The translations under genes and the position numbers were made by a program. 64,000 nt of DNA, from contig NZ_JAHXRI010000006.1 in the NCBI RefSeq assembly GCF_019923725.1, positions 935,696 to 999,695 of the forward strand, in the 5' to 3' direction. The stretch's first letter is position 1. Each line of letters opens with the position of its first letter. The notes beneath the pieces were generated by a model. The model was not told the origin of the DNA. It saw only the letters and a list, made by a program, of their open reading frames with translations, and did not search any database. The DNA is from Zwartia hollandica. GTDB taxonomy: Bacteria > Pseudomonadota > Gammaproteobacteria > Burkholderiales > Burkholderiaceae_B. This document shows positions 62,564 through 64,000 of this stretch, piece after piece.

Positions 62564-62609
62564 ATTCACATGGCGGCGGTCACAAGTTCGAACCTTGTAC
62601 CGCCCACCA
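62564..62609 (+). repeat. tRNA-Val 3' half, copy 5 (right edge of array)
   Basis: TTCACATGGCGGCGGTCAC, T-arm with TTCGAAC, ACCGCCC and ACCA, followed by AAAAATATCTT as after copy 4. The anticodon-stem part is degenerate (ATGGCGG for ACGGCAG). Confidence 0.85.
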
Positions 62610-62679
62610 AAAATATCTTCAAATGATCCAAACGCTTAAAGCTTCTGCTTTAACTTAACGGTCCCCTCTCGCAAAGAGG

Positions 62680-63708
62680 TTAGCTACGTAGCTTCCCATG
62701 CCCCGTTTTTTTCCAAGGCATTTTTACCCAGCCCGGGCGCGCCAATAGGGTCATCAAGCCTATCGCCCATGCGCCGTGATTCTTTCGTATGAAAGGTAAT
62801 GAGAAAAAATCTAGTCCAGTCCATGGTAGGAAGGGATTTCTGCGTAACGAGGCATATATCTCGATTCGATGGACCGTTTTTTCGGCTGTAGGCGTACGTG
62901 CATGGAATCCGGAAGTGTCGCCAATAATCAGAGTGTTAGCAGGCACCACAAACCGCACTGGATCTGGCAATCCTATGCATCTGATGTCCTCTAGTGATGC
63001 TCTGAACGAGCCACGTGCGTGATAGAGCACTGGGTGCAAACGAGCCCGTTGACTTTGCTCATATTCCCACCGAAGTCTTCGTCGCGATCTTATATGCGAG
63101 CCAGGCACATAAGAGAATGGACACCCATCTTCAGGAACATTTTCAAGATATAGCCATGCCTTTGCCGTCGAGTGAAAAGTGTCTTGATGAAGCATCATCT
63201 GAGGATCAGTTTGTTGCCCAGCCTCGCATATCAGATGTTGAATCGTAAATAAGGGCTCGCCACCGATTCCTGCCACGTAGCGTATCTGTGCAATTAGGTC
63301 TTTGCTCGACAAGAGCTGAAAAAGATTCGGATGCGAATGTGCGAGTGTCGCCATATCAAGAAATACCTTGCGTGTGCGCGCACTTCCCTGTTGCATTTCA
63401 CGTATCGGCCAGTCGGACTCAAATACTTCGCGTCGTACTCCCTCAAAATTGGCAGCTGACAAAAAACTCTCGCGCATCACAAAGCCGTTTTTCTCATATT
63501 CTTTGCGAACAGAATCTGGTACATATCGACCTAAGAGTAAGCGCCGTAGACGCGCCATGCGATCTGCCAACCAAGCGCGAAATACATGGAGACCAAGCCT
63601 ATTTAGGCGCACATTCCCAAGCGCGGCGTTATCACGAAAGGACTTATATCCAGTAAAAAAGAGGAAAGGCGCGACTAGCCATTCAAGAATTACAGTTAAT
63701 GATTTCAT
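62680..63708 (-). CDS. Phytanoyl-CoA dioxygenase (PhyH) family protein
   Basis: A 342-residue Fe(II)/2-oxoglutarate oxygenase-like protein. The metal-binding HxD is in MLHQDTFHST, the distal His and 2-oxoglutarate Arg in SGFHARTPTAEKTVHRIEIY. The N-terminus contains a hydrophobic start (ILEWLVAPFLFFTGYKSF), which may attach it to the membrane. It lies just outside the array on the minus strand. The substrate is unknown; oxidation of a lipid or secondary metabolite is possible. Confidence 0.78.
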   Translation of the reverse strand: MKSLTVILEWLVAPFLFFTGYKSFRDNAALGNVRLNRLGLHVFRAWLADRMARLRRLLLGRYVPDSVRKEYEKNGFVMRESFLSAANFEGVRREVFESDWPIREMQQGSARTRKVFLDMATLAHSHPNLFQLLSSKDLIAQIRYVAGIGGEPLFTIQHLICEAGQQTDPQMMLHQDTFHSTAKAWLYLENVPEDGCPFSYVPGSHIRSRRRLRWEYEQSQRARLHPVLYHARGSFRASLEDIRCIGLPDPVRFVVPANTLIIGDTSGFHARTPTAEKTVHRIEIYASLRRNPFLPWTGLDFFSLPFIRKNHGAWAIGLMTLLARPGWVKMPWKKTGHGKLRS

Positions 63709-64000
63709 TTGTTAATGAAGCCAGAGATTTGTTAGCTTCGGGTTCGGTATGACGCGAAACCTAATTAGACAGCTTAAGCGACAAGATACACCGATAGAGG
63801 GGAATTTGCACCCATTGGGAACGCAGCAGACGACCGCTCAGGCCTATATGGTGGTAGCAAACTCTGTCGGAAATGGCACCTAGCTTTGAAGTAGATGCTT
63901 GGTCGGCTTACAAGCAATAACAGTCGTACCAGTCCAGACGTAAATTTTTATTGACCGTGACTGTCTATTAGTCCACATACAGTTGTGAACTCGGAAAGAC
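63709..64000. other. Right edge of window, no gene seen
   Basis: About 290 bases upstream of the PhyH-family gene; probably holds its promoter. No coding frame of note. Confidence 0.4.

Overview
The window looks like chromosome from a freshwater-type betaproteobacterium, probably Burkholderiales and close to Alcaligenaceae. The evidence is moderate GC, tripartite-tricarboxylate (Bug/TctC-type) binding proteins beside catabolic enzymes, the mltD-gloB-yafS-rnhA-dnaQ order, and FabI as enoyl reductase. This assignment is inferred from gene content; no 16S gene is present.

Positions 1-32150 are mostly core or lineage-typical genes. Positions 1-6850 hold a CoA-thioester catabolic operon: hydroxyacid dehydrogenase, MaoC hydratase, Bug binding protein, MmgE/PrpD, acyl-CoA dehydrogenase, family III CoA-transferase and a GntR regulator. 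Positions 8643-17526 hold an unusual locus in which an OpgH-type glucosyltransferase, an NdvA-like exporter and a methyltransferase face a dehydrogenase, a degenerate pterin-synthase homologue, a glycosyltransferase, a RibD-C reductase and a RibA with a decayed RibB domain. It looks like a pathway for a modified pterin or pyrimidine. Positions 17523-25894 are housekeeping. Positions 25894-32034 hold a GT61 gene bordered by gene scraps, two enolase-superfamily genes around a Bug gene, a heptad-repeat coiled-coil protein and a small membrane protein.

Positions 32154-62609 form a mobile array. A tRNA-Val(CAC) gene is cut in its anticodon arm at 32190, and its 3' half recurs, ending in CCA, at 47299-47344, 49936-49981, 54209-54258, 60151-60197 and 62564-62609. 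The segments between copies are compact cargo modules. The first (32191-47298) holds a complete replacement tRNA-Val(CAC), an IS21 element, an OLD-family nuclease truncated by it, a small tyrosine recombinase, a class 1 integron (intI1, attI1 and one cupin cassette), phage-like genes including a polymerase-like protein, and several unknown genes. The second holds a TonB-dependent receptor. The third holds three tandem leader-peptide genes and a tyrosine integrase. The fourth is a copper-resistance cluster. The fifth is a single fused MFS/spermidine-synthase-like gene.

Two observations stand out. One is the array itself, with tRNA 3' halves bounding one-cargo modules and a single candidate integrase. 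The other is three small genes missing from ordinary ORF lists (51530-51652, 52068-52211, 52617-52739). They encode 40-47 residue peptides with an almost invariant 24-residue leader ending in a double-glycine-type site and completely different cysteine-containing cores, each in its own repeated unit. They look like precursors of modified peptides whose maturation enzymes are not in this window.
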